64,000 nt of DNA. Origin: Exophiala sp. HKRS030 (Eukaryota > Ascomycota > Eurotiomycetes > Chaetothyriales > Herpotrichiellaceae). Below are positions 1-13,100 of the stretch, one piece after another (position 1 is the first letter of the stretch; each line of letters opens with the position of its first letter). The position numbers were made by a program, and so were the translations under genes. Location of the stretch: the NCBI GenBank assembly GCA_023897205.1, contig JAHWDD010000005.1:4030001-4094000 (forward strand), in the 5' to 3' direction. The notes beneath the pieces were generated by a model. That model saw only the letters and a program-made list of their open reading frames with translations, ran no database searches and had not been told where the DNA came from.

Positions 1-80
1 ACGTCGCTAGCTTCTGTCACCTCAAACACTCGAGATTCCAGCCGGATACGGCATTTCACTATCACTACCTTGCAAGATCT

Positions 81-1029
81 ATGGATACTGATCACCGCTA
101 CCAGGGCCACGAAGGCGCCGGCGAGATAGTTGCGGTCGGGTCGGCGGTGAAGGGTTTCGCAGTCGGAGAAATGATTGCAGTACTCTCGGTGCCGGGATGT
201 GCGAGGGCCGAATGTGCAGAATGCAGCAGAGGTGTGCCACAGATCTGCGTCAGCGGAGAGCGTTATGGTCTCGCCAACCACGGATCATTCGCACCGTACA
301 TTGCCATCAAATCGTGGTCAGCCGTCAAACTTCCGAAAGGCGTGAGCGCATCGCAAGGGGCAGTCGCCACCGACGCCGTGATGACTGCATACCACGCTGT
401 CGTACAAAAGGCAAAAGCTAAGAAGGAAGATGCGGTCGTGCTGTATGGTCTCGGCGGGCTAGGGTTCAATGCTTTACAGGTTCTGCTGCACATTGGTGCT
501 AGGGTCATCGCAGTTGACCGGAGGCAGGAAGTCCTCGATGAGGCTGTCAGATTCGGTGTGAAACAGGAGGACGCTGTCCGGCCGATACGGCTGATGTTGC
601 AGCATGGATTGCCGAGAAGGGGATCATTGTCGATAAAGTGATAGACTTTGTGGGAACACGCGACTCGTTCAAGGCTTCACAGAGTCTAGGTGAGCGCAGT
701 GGCTTTGCATGCCCTCTCCCTTTATGATTGTACAACTGACATGGTTTTTCAACGACTTTAGTTCGCCTTGCAGGCACCATTGTGGTGGTCGGCTTGCTGG
801 AAGCGGAATTAACTCTGTATAGTTTTGTTTCGCTTACTAAAGCGCTCAACATTTTCTGCAGTTTTGGAGGCACATATTCAGACGTGGAGGCTGGTCTCGA
901 CTTGATTGCAAAGGGGTCATCAAGCCACAAATCGAGACTGGGAGTCTGGCTGATTTCCCAAAGGTTTTGGCCGACTTGCACGAGGGCAAGATTAAGAGTC
1001 GGATTGTTCTACTTCCCGAAGGCTTGTAG
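81..1029 (+). CDS. Zinc-dependent alcohol dehydrogenase (MDR family), N-terminally incomplete, two frame breaks
   Basis: Medium-chain zinc dehydrogenase, expected to oxidise an alcohol or reduce an aldehyde with NAD(P). Visible signatures are the zinc-ADH GHEGAGE motif near the start, a cysteine cluster like the structural zinc loop (C-x4-C-x2-C-x7-C; the first spacing is longer than the usual x2), and the Rossmann turn YGLGGLG. One intron fits 690-761 (GTGAGC...TTTAG). The downstream part reads VRLAGTIVVVGLL and ends SRIVLLPEGL. About 50 N-terminal residues normal for the family are absent; they may lie in an exon left of the window. The frame must change at about 576-583 and at the GGGG run 913-916. 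Each change is explained by one missing base, and the model then gives 292 codons plus stop. Either a pseudogene or assembly errors; I favour errors because the sequence is otherwise undamaged. Confidence 0.8.
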
Positions 1030-1390
1030 ACAAAGTCTGCTTGCAGTGAATTTTGCATGATGGCCCGTAGGACAATTCGCCTTATGCAGAGCCATGCATT
1101 GCAATGACGAATCAAGACCTATCCCGTAAATTCTTTGAATTGTCAACGAATAACTGTTGGATTGTTGCAACAAAGTTGGCGGGAGAAAATTACCACTCGA
1201 TCGGCAATGATCTACAAGTCGTGCGCCAAAATTTATGTTAAAATGGTTTCGATTTTACTTAGGAACAATGTCACCTATCAATCAGCTAGGTAGTTTCAAT
1301 CACTCCGTTGTACGCTTGCTAAAATGCAGACTTTCCACCAATCACTATTCATGACCTACATTGAAAACTGTCCTACTCATATGGCACCTT

Positions 1391-3380
1391 CTATCCAATT
1401 TTCTTCTCGATTTTCCTGAAAAATTTCCCAACTCCTTTCTCGAGTTTTTCGGCATTGCTGGGCTTGTGCTGCTGTGATGTGCTTGAAGTCCGATGCGGCC
1501 GTGAGGAGGAATGATGATGCCGTTGTTCTGCTTCGGTGGGTTGGTAAAATTGGTTGTGGACATCATATGGGTTTCCTGCTGTGGCTGGAGGTGCATATGG
1601 TTGCTGCTGACCTGGGGTTGTTGTGGAGTTTGTGATGCATATTGATAATTCGAATACCCGCCACCCAGCGCGCCGGCTTGGCCAGGTTGCGGTGGATTCG
1701 GTTGTCGACCAGCCGCGAGATAGTCAGGATATTGAGGTTGGACATGAGCCAGAGGTTTATGGGGCTGGCCACTGTTGATGCTATTGTAGAATTGAGTGCC
1801 TGGCGTCTGCACGGGGGCTGTTGTCCCAAAAGGTGGGCATTCGGATCGCTTGAGCTCGGTGTATATGCCTGCGCTGCAATTGAGGGATGTCGACTATCAT
1901 TTGAGCTAGTTGCGCTGGTGGGAGGCAGTCCGAAACTCTGTGTTCCGGAAGTTCTAGGCGATACTTGAGGCGGAGGCGACACTGCTTGTGGTCCAAATGA
2001 TGGTTGCGATTGAGGGCCGAACGAGGCAGCAGGTGGCGGACTGGTCGCATGTGGTCCAAAGGACGGGGGAGGTGGAGATCCGTACTGACCATACGGATTT
2101 GGCACATTTACTGGGGAAGCCCCATACGGTTGCTGTGGGTTCTTTTGATATTGCTGCTGCTGCTGATAAGCATAAGGATTATCGTGGACTGCTGCTGACA
2201 GTCCCGTTCCATCAACCCCGTCGACCGGTGGGGGAGTATCTTCTCGGTGGGCAATAGGCTCCGGTGCGGCAGGAGCAGCTGGGTTATAGGCCAGCGGCGT
2301 ATAGTTCTGGTCAGGCACTTGAGCTTTGCTCGAGGAGGGTATCTCAGCGCCTGCAGGAGCTGATGTAGGCGAGGCTGATGATGCCTGTTGATTTACTTGA
2401 GAACCATGTGGTTGTGCAGGAGGCGGTGGCGGTGGCGGTACTCCATAGGACTGTGTAGGAGGCGAGCCTTGTCTTTTGCTATCACGAAAAGCTGGATCCG
2501 AAATAGCCAAGTTCTCCAAATTCTGCACTACGGGGCTCACAAGGCCTTCGTGCTCGGACTGAACGCCAACCTGATCGATATCCAGTTGATGTGGTTCGAG
2601 TAGCCGACTTAAAAAGTCCAGTATCAACTTTGCATCTTCTTGCGCCCAGAAATAGAAGTCAATGGTATGAATTCTATACTTTGTTGTCCCTGTATCTCTT
2701 GGGTCGGCGCTGGCTAGACGCCACTCATCCGGATCCCGACCTTTAACAGAGGTTGGCGATGGACTCGTATGGTTATTGCCATCCACAACCAGTGTTAAAC
2801 GTGTAGGGAATTTATCCGAGTTCGATACTGTGACGGTGTCTAGGTACCCATTGAAAGCCGCCTGATCGGGTGTACCTGGGTTGATGGCGACTTCAATGCG
2901 ACTGGTGTGGCTCGTAGAATTGTAATAGACATAGAAATAGGATGACTTGTCGAAACGATGGAGAATGGGTCGTGGGGTTGGCGGGCCGAAATAGGTATGG
3001 GCGTCGACAAACCTGTCATGTTGACACCGTGATTAGGGAGAAACTCGAGATCAGGCCGGCGAAGCATCATACTCACACAGTTACTAAGGTCTCTTCCCCA
3101 GGAAAGGGTGGCATCGTCGCTGGAAAGAAACCAGATCCAAGTGGAGGGGACCTGGGAATACTCGGTGTACCGCTGCAGCCTTGCAATCACTGGTTCATGC
3201 ACACAAAATGGAATAGAACAAGTAGCAGATGGCTACTTCTCCATGTATTGCATCGAATAGGTCCTCATACAGTGTCCGGTCTGTACTTGAGGCCAGGACA
3301 GAGGGAACGACGTGGAGTGAAGAGGGCGCTTACTACTCGTACATCTCCAAGGCTGAGGGACTGCGTCGTCCACGGCCCAT
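1391..3380 (-). CDS. Pro/Gln-rich orphan protein with folded N-terminal half
   Basis: Not a family I can name. Three exons fit: 3380-3334, 3172-3077 and 3012-1391, with GTAAGC...CTGCAG and GTGAGT...GACAG introns. The N-terminal ~190 residues look globular (VDAHTYFGPPTPRP, then KSSYFYVYYN and IDFYFWAQEDAKLILDFL). The rest is low-complexity Pro, Gln, Ser and Gly with a poly-Q stretch. It ends in a short basic segment, EKGVGKFFRKIEKKIG. Two frame changes are needed, at the GGG run 1835-1837 and the GGGG run 1614-1617 (plus-strand coordinates), each equal to one lost base. With them the exons total 588 codons plus stop. The intact N-terminal block suggests a real conserved gene with a disordered, possibly condensate- or scaffold-type tail; that role is inference only. 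Confidence 0.7.
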
Positions 3381-3669
3381 CCTTTCTCGGCATTTCTCAG
3401 CCACACCAGATGACGTAATTTGGGCAGCAGAAAGGCTGTGCCTCACATATATCTAGGTATCTATATGGAGTACAATTGTCGAGACCCGTGAATACTACAG
3501 AAACACACGCAAATGCACACGCACACGCATACATATCCATTTCACATCTTAACAACGAGGCTTTCGCTTGACTCGTTTCCATTGCAGAAATCACAGGCGA
3601 CATATGAACCTATGATTAGCCACATCTAGAGGACGTCGGAGCTTATCAATGGGCTCGAATCCGGCAATT

Positions 3670-4697
3670 TCACCCACGCATCGCTACCACCACTGACAGC
3701 CATCCATCCGCATAACAAGCCCACCTATACAGATCTTCCAAATGAGCGGACATCGGTACAGGGACACCATGGAGGATCGGAGTGCCTAGCATTGCTGTTC
3801 TCCGTGATGGAAAGATACTCGGTACTACTTGGTGCAGGGCTGTTCCCAGAGTCTGAGCTTGTCCACCACCCACACTTCGTAATGGTATTGGCGAAGCTTG
3901 GGCTGTCCCACTCATTGTAGGAGCAATGTGTGACTGTATCACTTTGATTTGAGCTTTACTTGGGTCCTGGTCAGGGGATGACGGAAGGTAGACTCGCAAG
4001 GGAATATTCCGCAACTGCCCTGGAGACGGTACCAGTGAGTTGTGGATTCGCGAGAAGGTTGGCAAGTCGTTGTCCTGGGTCGACGTCCAGAGGGCCTTGC
4101 TATCCTGAGTTCCGAGGCTCATGATGGGCTTGGCGGTGCCCGACCGCAAGAAATCGGCCTCCTTGACTGCATTAATGAAGGCATCATGTAAGACCACAGG
4201 AGAAGCGTCGGGGAGATGAAACCCCGTCGAGTCTGGCGTGAAGTGCAACGTCAGCTTAAAGGGAAGCGGGGCCGCTGAAGAAGACACCTGGACGGCGTCC
4301 TGTGTGGAGAGAACGTAGACGTCGTACAGAAGTCCGAGAGGCAGATGCCACTTGAGTGCCACATTGTCAAAAGTGAAGTATCCAGTATGTGGAGAGATGG
4401 TCTCAGGGTCGGCGATGAGAACAGTGGCAAAGTAAGCATGTAGTCGTGGTAATAAAGTCGGCAGATACGATAAACGTGGATACGAGATCTAGGATAGCCT
4501 TGTATTAGTAGGAACAAGTATGCTTTTCCTCACAAGATCTTCCTTCGGGATGAGCGTAGTCCTAGGCAGAAACTTACCAAATACGGTTCGGCCGTGTCGA
4601 AAGTGCGACATTCTGACGCTGCCAGTCTGACTTCCAAAGGCAATCGAGCGTCCCAGATAGTACGTTGTAACACCTGCAGAGACTCATCTGCCGGCAT
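3670..4697 (-). CDS. ATG5: Autophagy protein 5 (Atg5)
   Basis: Atg5 is conjugated to Atg12; with Atg16 the conjugate acts as the E3-like factor that lipidates Atg8 during autophagosome formation. Two exons, 4697-4578 and 4488-3670, are joined over an 89-nt GTAAGT...CTAG intron, giving 312 residues, a usual fungal length. Family hallmarks seen are TIWDARLPLEV near the start, YPRLSYLPTLLPRL after the intron, HLPLGLLYD, the acceptor-site block NAVKEADFLRSG, and the C-terminal block LYRWACYADGWLSVVV. The lysine in KEADFLR falls at residue 149 in this model, the same number as the Atg12-acceptor lysine of yeast Atg5. The ATG at 4697 starts MPADESLQVLQRTIW, as expected for the family. No frame damage. 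A 12-bp CACGTG palindrome lies about 500 bp upstream. Confidence 0.95.
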
Positions 4698-5197
4698 GAT
4701 GGTTTGCACTGTCTGAATAAACTTTGCAATATCCTAGCCTCGTCCTGTTCTTCTCTGGGGCGAAAGGGTCAATGCGGAAGCTTGACGGGCCAAGTGGAAA
4801 CAAGCCGAGAATCCCCGCGAAGGATCGCGCCGTCAAGGCTCCGGTGACTGAGAATCTTTGACAAACGTCGCCGAGGCCGCGGATCAGGAAAGTGGCACCA
4901 CCGATAGCAGATTTTCGAGGTACGGAGTACGTCAACAAGTTTCATCTGCACCAGAAGCAAAGGTGGCCTGGCTGGCACTTACTCATGGTGTGGCCGGCGC
5001 CATAAGCCGGGACCTTAAGTTGGAAGACCGAATAGAAGAGATGGGCGTTGGGTCTCAATGGTCCTAGAAACAACAGCCTTCGGTTTCTTTGGATAAAGGG
5101 GTTGTGTTAGACTCACAATGACTTCTCCGAGTCCAGGGATCATGGATGATAGCGTCGAAGGTGTTTGCCGAAACTGGCCACTTGGCATGTGACTTGG

Positions 5198-5209
5198 AGT
5201 CACGTGACT
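5198..5209. promoter_or_regulatory. E-box palindrome upstream of ATG5
   Basis: Perfect 12-bp palindrome AGTCACGTGACT, about 500 bp upstream of the ATG5 start codon and in its presumed promoter. The core CACGTG is the binding site of bHLH factors (Cbf1, Pho4 and SREBP types in fungi). Function is inferred from the motif only. Confidence 0.4.
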
Positions 5210-5299
5210 AGCCTCAAAATGTACCCGATAAGAATTCAACTTCATACCCTCACTGGGCCTTCAACAATTGCGAGAAACTGTATGATCAGGGATAGCTCA

Positions 5300-8200
5300 G
5301 ACAGGCGGAATAGCTCCTTCTCTCCTGATTTCGCTCTCAAAATGAATCGACTTCTCTATCTCATAAACTGGCTTCGTTCTGCGGGCATGCTCAGAGGAAG
5401 CTTCATCCAGATAGTCTATTCCGAGGTACTTAGACAAGTAGCTACCACCCTGCTCCCTACCGCGCGCCTTATAAGGTTCAAAAGGAAAGGAACGCTAGTT
5501 CTTGACTCTTGAGCAACATTGGTCCAGGTGCTGGGGAACATTTTATTTCCAGTTAGTGGGATGTAAGGGCCTGACATCAGCTGTCTCAGGAGTCAGGGTA
5601 TTTGACATTTTGGGACCGTGACTAGTAACCAAACAAAGGATCCCTTTTATACAGATCCGTCGTTATGGTCCATTGCGACAAAGTAAATCTCCAGATGAAC
5701 ATCGCTTGTGGATGTTGGCGCTAACTTGTGCTGCGACAACTTTCCTAGCTCCAATCAAAGCAAGCCATCACGCTTTCGTGCTCCGTTCCTATCAAAACTG
5801 TTCGGTACCCTGTAGCGAACAAAGGCCCGCCAGTACGGAGTACCTAAGCTCTCGTACTCCGTCTTCCATAACAGAAGCCATCGAAGCAGCCACCTTGTGG
5901 ACGTATTCGTGAAACAACGGTGTACCGTGTTTCCAAATATACGTCAGGGAGGAATTTTGCCGTGCTTTACATCTTGTGCTTTGTCCATCAGGTGCTCATG
6001 AAGGAGTATTCACAAGTTCGTGCGATCAGCCTACTGCGAACTTTCCACAGAAGATGTAATGAATATCGTGACTGTATGTTTCCACCTTAACCTAGAGAGA
6101 AACCCAAATGCTTGCAGTCACCGTTCATGTGCTCTAGAATGATGCAGCTTCTACTGTAGGAAATCTCAAATCGTCCTTCACGATTTAGGGGCAGACTGAC
6201 TCAAAGCTCGTTCTTTTCTGTGGTCCTACCGTGGTAGCAAGTTTGCTAAGTGTTGCTGAAGCACGGTCGAGGTTGGACATAAAATTGCCAGTGATGCCCA
6301 TATTTCAGGGTGATCCGGCTCATGTCTGCCGTGGAGGTTGACTAACTAATCGCCGTATCCATGCTGGTGCAGGAGATGGGGATCGACCCAAAATCGGATG
6401 TGTCACATGCACTCAGCCGCTCCCCAACTTCACGGTTTCCTTAAAGAACTTCCCGTATTTGGTAAACCTTGCCAACTCCCGACCAAATGAAGACCGGATG
6501 GCTCTTCGGCGGCGCTCTTAATCAAGCAGAATCATCTTGCTTGCATCATTGCCATTTTTGGGGCAGGCGAAGCGACAACAGGTCCAGCGTGGAAATGATC
6601 AATGAATGCACAAACACATGACAAGACATAGACTGAACATCTGACGGCTCTATTATGCACTCGACAGAGAGTCAAGGGCTTTCTTTGGTTTACCCCTATC
6701 CACATCAAAACTGAACAGGCAACGTGAACATTTCTACACAGGTCAGAGCATTTCAGATCTGTTGAGCGCCGATTTTTTGCAAAGTTACAATCCCTGAGCG
6801 ATGGGAATGGAAAATGATCAGAGATCTGAACACGAGGTGCAGCCAACTTTACTCTTGACTAACTAGTACTTAGAACCAAATCGGACAAGTTCCTGTCGAT
6901 TTTTAAATGACTGCTTCGCAAGGCTACCAAGAAGCGAGCGTGATGCTACTGTAACCTGCAAGTCCAGTACCTTGCGGGGGTATAGTCGCTGCTGCGGCAC
7001 CGGTTCCAGTCTCAGGTCCCCGAACCAATTGCTTGGAGGTGGAGCTTGTTGGCCTCGAAGATCGCTCCTGGAGGTTCAGCCACTCACGGATGCTCTTGAC
7101 AAAAGCTGATGGATAATCTCGAACGCCGTCCTCTTTTGTAGCATATCATGGTCGATCTCTACCCTTGGTATGCGTCATTCTGAAGTTTTTGGTTGAGGAA
7201 GATCTAATCAAAGACCTTCGACGAAGGTTCAGCACGAAGTAAGTTCTGTGGTTGACTTGAGCCTCGATGGCACAATCTGGAGGATCTAGAGTTCGTCGAG
7301 TTAATTTTAGGCCCTTACTCCCATCGCTAGGAGCCCCAGGCTTCCATTAAAAAATGGACCTGCGTGGCTTGAAGTTGCAGACTACTCCGCAGAAACTCGG
7401 CGGGCTTGTTGCTCGTGCCCGTAGGCTGCAGACCCACTGTTCTGGGCAGCTTCTAACTAACAGAGACATGAGATAGGGGTCCACAAGTGGTGCCAGTTCT
7501 CAACTTCATGGTGCCATTGAAGGTGGTTTACATCCTCTCCTATGCGCAATGTCGATCAAGCACTCCTTATGTGCGATATAAGCCGATCGTAATACACGAG
7601 AGCAGGCGCCAGATTTCAATATCCTCTCGACAATAGGCATCCTCATCGTGTCAAAAGCTGACGACGTTTCCCTGACATTCAAGTTTAACTTCACTAGCGA
7701 ATGGGCGCGGACAAAGCCTGCCTGGGCTTGACAGATCCCTGGCGTCTAATCCAGAGGAGGCTTGGTGGGCTTTCGCGGGATCGAGTTCCCCTGCAAGCTA
7801 CTCGTTATCCCACCTCAGGGTCCCCTAGTCGCTCATGTAACAGGCCTGTTTGGTGAACTTCCACAAACACGAAGGTGCTGAGCGTCGGTGACACCACCCC
7901 TCCGTATGTCGGATATTCTTGCATCCCAAGGTCCAAAGTCCAAGCTTGATTTCAAGGGCGCCTGGTTTCATTTACTCCGCTGTCAGAGCTGTCAATCAAC
8001 GGCCATGCTCGTCCATCCGCACCCGCGCTGGTAGCCTGACTAGCACGTCTGAAGTCCTCGGCACCCAATACCCACTGTTGGAAGTTCGGCATCCAGCTGG
8101 TGGGAAATCCCACGGTCGTGCCGCTGAGCCATGGCACTCCTCTGACCCTTACAAGTTCCACGCGCCGCAGGTAGATGAGATCTTATGATTTGGCCATGTC

Positions 8201-9264
8201 ACGCTCACGCATGCAACATGCATTTTCCTCAGCCATCTGAATCAAGTTACCGCCTTGAGGGGGCTTCCCATTCTTCCGGCTCCTTGGTTAGCTCGACACG
8301 CTCGAGCAAGATCTAATTTGGCAACCTTCCCATGTCAAAGTACTTCAATGCTGCCCTTGGGAAATTCCTGGGCCGTGGATGATCGTCACTCACAACCCTG
8401 AGCTCTGTGGCGGACAACACTCCCTTTTGATCATCGCGCGTTTCTGTTTCAATCGATGATCCATACCTGAGCAATCTAGCCGCATTACCAAGAGTATGGT
8501 CGAACTTGAATAATATTTTCAGCTCTTGCATATTATTGCGATTGCCTTTACTCTTATGCATAACTTGGCCACCTAGCATTTTACGTTTTCTTTACTCCAG
8601 TTTATCCTCGCAAGATTGCTCAAGTATTCCCTTGAGTTGGAGGCTCGTTTTGACACCTCTTCTCCACTGGGGTCCAGCTATATCGACACCCATTCCATTT
8701 CCTCAAAGCGTCGGCCTCTGGTATTCTCCTTCTTCATAAATTGAGCTGTTTGGTGACTGCTCGGGACAGTATCACACCCCTGCTTCGAAGATCCTCTCCA
8801 ACGACAGGATTGATCATTGGCGACGGCCCACGGCGGATTTTCATCGACCCGCCCGGTCCACGTTCTGTTATCTTCTATCCCTCGACCAACAGCACCAAAG
8901 CCAAATCATCGGAGAGTTTCATTGTCGTCCTCTGCCAAAGCTAGCTAGCAACGTTGGTCTGGAACAAGACCTCGTCACATCGCATTCCGCCATAATCCAC
9001 ATTGGATATCGCCGCTGGACTCGCTTAAGCACAAGGAGTATCCTACATCCAAGACCTGACACGCCTGTACTCATTCGTTTCTTCAATCCACGGTCATTTA
9101 CCCGAAAAAGGCCTTGGATGTTTTCGACAGTTTCCATCAAATGCACGATGCTTTCCTGATATCCTGGCGTCCAGCAGACCTGTCAACGAAAAGCGATCGT
9201 CCCAATTAACTCAATGATATTTCGGATACTCGAGGTGCTGTATGCCTAGCATCTGTGAGAGACT
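5300..9264. other. Gene-poor interval
   Basis: About 4 kb with no ORF I can support: all are short, lack recognisable domains and have no convincing splice partners. The left part carries two copies of TACGGAGTAC-type sequence (one at 5833-5843, another at 4921-4930 just outside) and a reverse-orientation ACTCCGT at 5855-5861. No tRNA, rRNA or transposon protein was recognised. Confidence 0.4.
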
Positions 9265-10120
9265 ATGATACCATGGGCGACCTTCCTGGCCAGGTAGTCT
9301 TTCCTCGTCCTGCCATCAAATCACATACTAACCTCACCATAGCGAGTATCGCCCAGATTGGCGCATTGAATTGAATGAATACAATGTCTTCCATTACGTT
9401 GAGCGTGGGCCATCCCAGTTCACCCGAGGGATACAGTCATGTATGCTGCAGCAAGCGCACGAACGTCAGTTCGCAATTTGTCAATTAGGGCTTACCAGTG
9501 TCGGCTTCGATCATGAGCATACCGCCCGTATCGAACAAGCTCTGGACATCATTCTGAACAGATTTGACATGAAGGTTGTGATGGAATGCCCTGAGGAGCG
9601 TCCACCTTCTCCGCGTTGGAATCACGAGGATTACCTGATAAAATGTGGACTGTTTGATACCGAGGCTCCGACTCTGCCACTGCTACCTCTATCTCCCCAG
9701 GACCTTGGGGAGGACGTCCTCGATCTCGATCCTGCTCCGCCTATGGCAATATCGACAGAATCCCTGAAGCCAGCCTTAAGCCTAGGGGAACTCATGAATC
9801 CTGCACCAACTATACCTCCCTCACTTAAACGCAAGCTTTCATCATCTTCCATCTCTCCCCAACTGGTTCCCGATGACGACAATTTGTCCCTACTTCCCGA
9901 TCCCGATTACTCTATACCTTACGAGAGGACGCTTATTCGACGCAGATCGGCTCAGATTGCTAGCCCCCGTACCAGCAGAATTCGCAGAGAAGTGAGGTTT
10001 AGAGTGTCTCCTCATGCAAAGCATGGTTTCGACATAGATCCTTCCGCGGTCTCTTCCAAAAGGAAACACACAAGAGAATCTTATGACCGCACCATTGCAC
10101 ATGTCGCAAGATTGAGATGA
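9265..10120 (+). CDS. Hypothetical protein with basic, Ser/Pro-rich C-terminus
   Basis: Unrecognised. The large exon is open from 9343 to the stop at 10120. A 29-nt first exon (9265-9293, MIPWATFLA) joined over a 49-nt intron (GTAGTC...CATAG) gives a smooth frame into SEYRPDWRIELNEYNVFHYV and 268 residues. The N-terminal ~90 residues look folded. The remainder is Pro/Ser/Leu-rich and ends in basic clusters (LKRKL, RRRSAQ, RIRREVRFRV) that could serve as nuclear localisation signals. The choice of first exon is the least certain part; an ATG at 9375 inside the large exon would also give a protein. No frame damage. Isolated between two gene-poor stretches. Confidence 0.6.
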
Positions 10121-13100
10121 CTAAGAATTTCATGCAAGCAGATATGGTGACGATTGACTAGTGTGGCCAGGACTTGACTGATCGGATGCCTGGAGTCCCC
10201 AAAGTCCGTTGCAACCCAGCTCAAATACAACCTCGAACGCCAGCACAAGGCCTTTGCATGATGACGATGATAACACTGAACTCTCTTGGCCGTGCGAGTT
10301 TGGAAAGGTTCACCCGGGTCAATATGACTGCCTCTTGCGTCTTGGGCCATGATTCTGGTTTTTCAACCACTTCAATATTATAGCCGACGATCACAAACAT
10401 CCACATTCTGTCTGCTTTGGGAATGAATGAAAGCCTTGCGGTGGATAGACTTCTCTCAGTTCAAACAGTCACAATCTCACTATTTTGGGCGCACAGATGC
10501 GAGACGAAAACAACATGGCCAGAAAAAATGATGAGCAGATGGTTCGGGGATTCGGCGTATGGCCGCTAGGAGCACAACCATCTCACTCTTAAATCCCCAG
10601 AGCCAGCGACGATGGCTTCCCCCCTGCAATACCACGTCAGATTCTATCCACATTGTCTGCCATGGCCCTTTAACCGAAGCCATATCAGTCCGTCAATAGC
10701 CGGACAAATCCATTCGTCCAAGTTCTATTGCTTACTTTGGCAAGAAGACAAAGCTTTGTTTCGATTGTGTGGTGTACGCAGTACTATACCCCCAGTTTGA
10801 GCATTCCATCTTTCGGTCATACTTGGGTTTGCGCAACTCCCGTCTGACTGTCTTTGCATCTACTTCGTACATACGACTGTTTGTTCCTCCCTCTGTTCTG
10901 CAGTCACGCTCATTGGTCAAAGGGAGATTGGCTACCCGAGAACAACCACGGTCTCAACGGACGGCGACACGCCAACCAAGGAAGTCATCTTGGGCAGGAT
11001 CTGACACAGCGAAGCCTGTCTATTTAGTGCGTGTCGTGATGGGGATGGCTTTAATTGTCACTTGACACATGTTTAAAATATTGAAGGCGTTTAACCCGCG
11101 ATCCGACCATATCCCGATTGACAGGCTAACGACTATAGCGTATTTATCGTAGTTAGGACAGCGACTAATGCACTGGGCAAGAACTTGAAAAGGCTTCCGA
11201 TTAGGCGAGATGGAGTATGCCCAAGCCTCGACTTCGAAGCTACATGTATTGACTGGTCAATGTTGTTCCCTAGTACGGATTTTCTTCGTTCTCGACCAAT
11301 GTTCACTACTTATGCAATTACAGGTGTTTCGCTCAGTCCCATAAGGGGAGCTGCTCGTGCTGGACATATTCAGGGAGCTCGGACTGTAAACAATTGACGT
11401 ATTGCTCGCTTAGCCTCGAGATGTGAGAGTTGTGGCTGATCTGTCTCCTTATTAGTTAGACCTAATACTCTGGTGGCTCAATCTAGCCTCCGGCTTCACC
11501 GCAATAACGATTGGCTTCGAATCAGAGGATTGGTCATTCTTGAAACAACACGAGCGTCAAGTGCCTCACGATTCAATCGCGTCCCTTATTTTCAAGATGG
11601 TGTGTAGGCACTTAGATTAGCAACTTTGATAGGAGGAGAGTCGTGGAACACTAAGATACTCTGTGACGTCTGACCGACAGCTAACGGTGATGCAGATCTT
11701 AGTGGAAGGTGCTCGATTGAGACACTCGTGATCATCTACGTTATGTGGGCACCACGAGAAATAGCTTCAAGGGCCAAGCATCCTCTGCACGCCGCGACTC
11801 CACGGGTAACAGACTACAATGCTCAGTGGATGTTGGGCTTCATGCGTATCGAGGGTCGCTCGGCAAGTTCCGGCACAACGATGCGCTGGAGCGGGCTTGA
11901 GAAGGACTGCTCACCTGGAAAAGCCACCGGACAAAGCTCAAGGGCACAGCATTTGCAGTCCGATAGTGAGCTCCACAGCGACTGGGTTCATTCTCGCGTG
12001 TCAAGTCCACGCTACAGTGAATTAGCATCTGTGTGCCTACCGTAGTTGTCACGGTGTCAAGTTTGTTGACCAAGGTCCCAAACTACGGACTACGGCTACG
12101 GAATGGGCAATTGGGTTAACTGTGGGCCTGGGGCCGCCCAGCCCTGTGGGTCACATACTGGTGCTTTCGTCGAGGTGAAATCGAACTCTAAGGGGACTTA
12201 TGGGTCCTTCTAAGCTAAACACCGGGCCCCCATGAACCCTCCTGCCAGGCTGTCGAGAGGCCGGGTCTCCCTGTCTTGGACCTTCATTCACTGTCCCAAG
12301 CAGTCAGAGACCGAAGTGTAGGCGAGTCTGGGTCCATCGACATGGTCCTTCGTAAGAGTCATCTGCACATCCGTCGCGATGGACGAGCCGCTTAACAAGT
12401 TGGACACGTAACGAGGTCCCTCCTAGATTCGCGGTCGAGCACCTTGACTCAGATTCTCGGCTCCAAGGTTCGTTGTCCGTTTCTGATATGGACTGATATG
12501 CCGGAGCCCTCCATCCGCTATCCTAACTAGCGAGGCACATCGATGCCTGGAGGATTGAATCCAGAGACTCGCCAAACCGGCGGAAAGTGTCTCAAGTTTC
12601 AACACCTTGGAGTGGTCACCTTTTCCTGACTAGATCGGAAGATGATCCGCGGGTTGGTGAGATCCACGAATGTCAGATATATCGAGTCGAGCTCGTCGGT
12701 TATCGCTATGAGATCAAATCGGCGCTGAGTGATCATTGATCCGCGACGATGAAAGATCTCAAATACAAAGTGGAGCAGTGTGGATATCTCAGGGACTTCA
12801 TCCATTGATTGACCCTGCATTACACAAGCTTTACGAGGCTACGTTCGGGCCGAAATATCACTGTTAGACAGCGATATCGTCCATCCACTATGCAAATCGA
12901 TCTTCCAACACCCAAGAAATTACTTCAGCAATTGACAGAACTCCAAGCTCCAGGATTCAGAAAACTCTCCCTCAGCCAAGGAGACGTGAAATCTGTAGCA
13001 GTCTCTGCAGCACTATTCACTACCGCCATGCTAGAAGGCTAAGAGGCTCGGTCAGGCGACGCAAATCAGATTGCCATCAATGTGCTTTATGGTTTTCGTC

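Noticed and set aside
8313..8944. Short ORFs before the 9265 gene as upstream exons
   Set aside because: No splice sites join them in frame, and the 9265 start already gives a smooth N-terminus.
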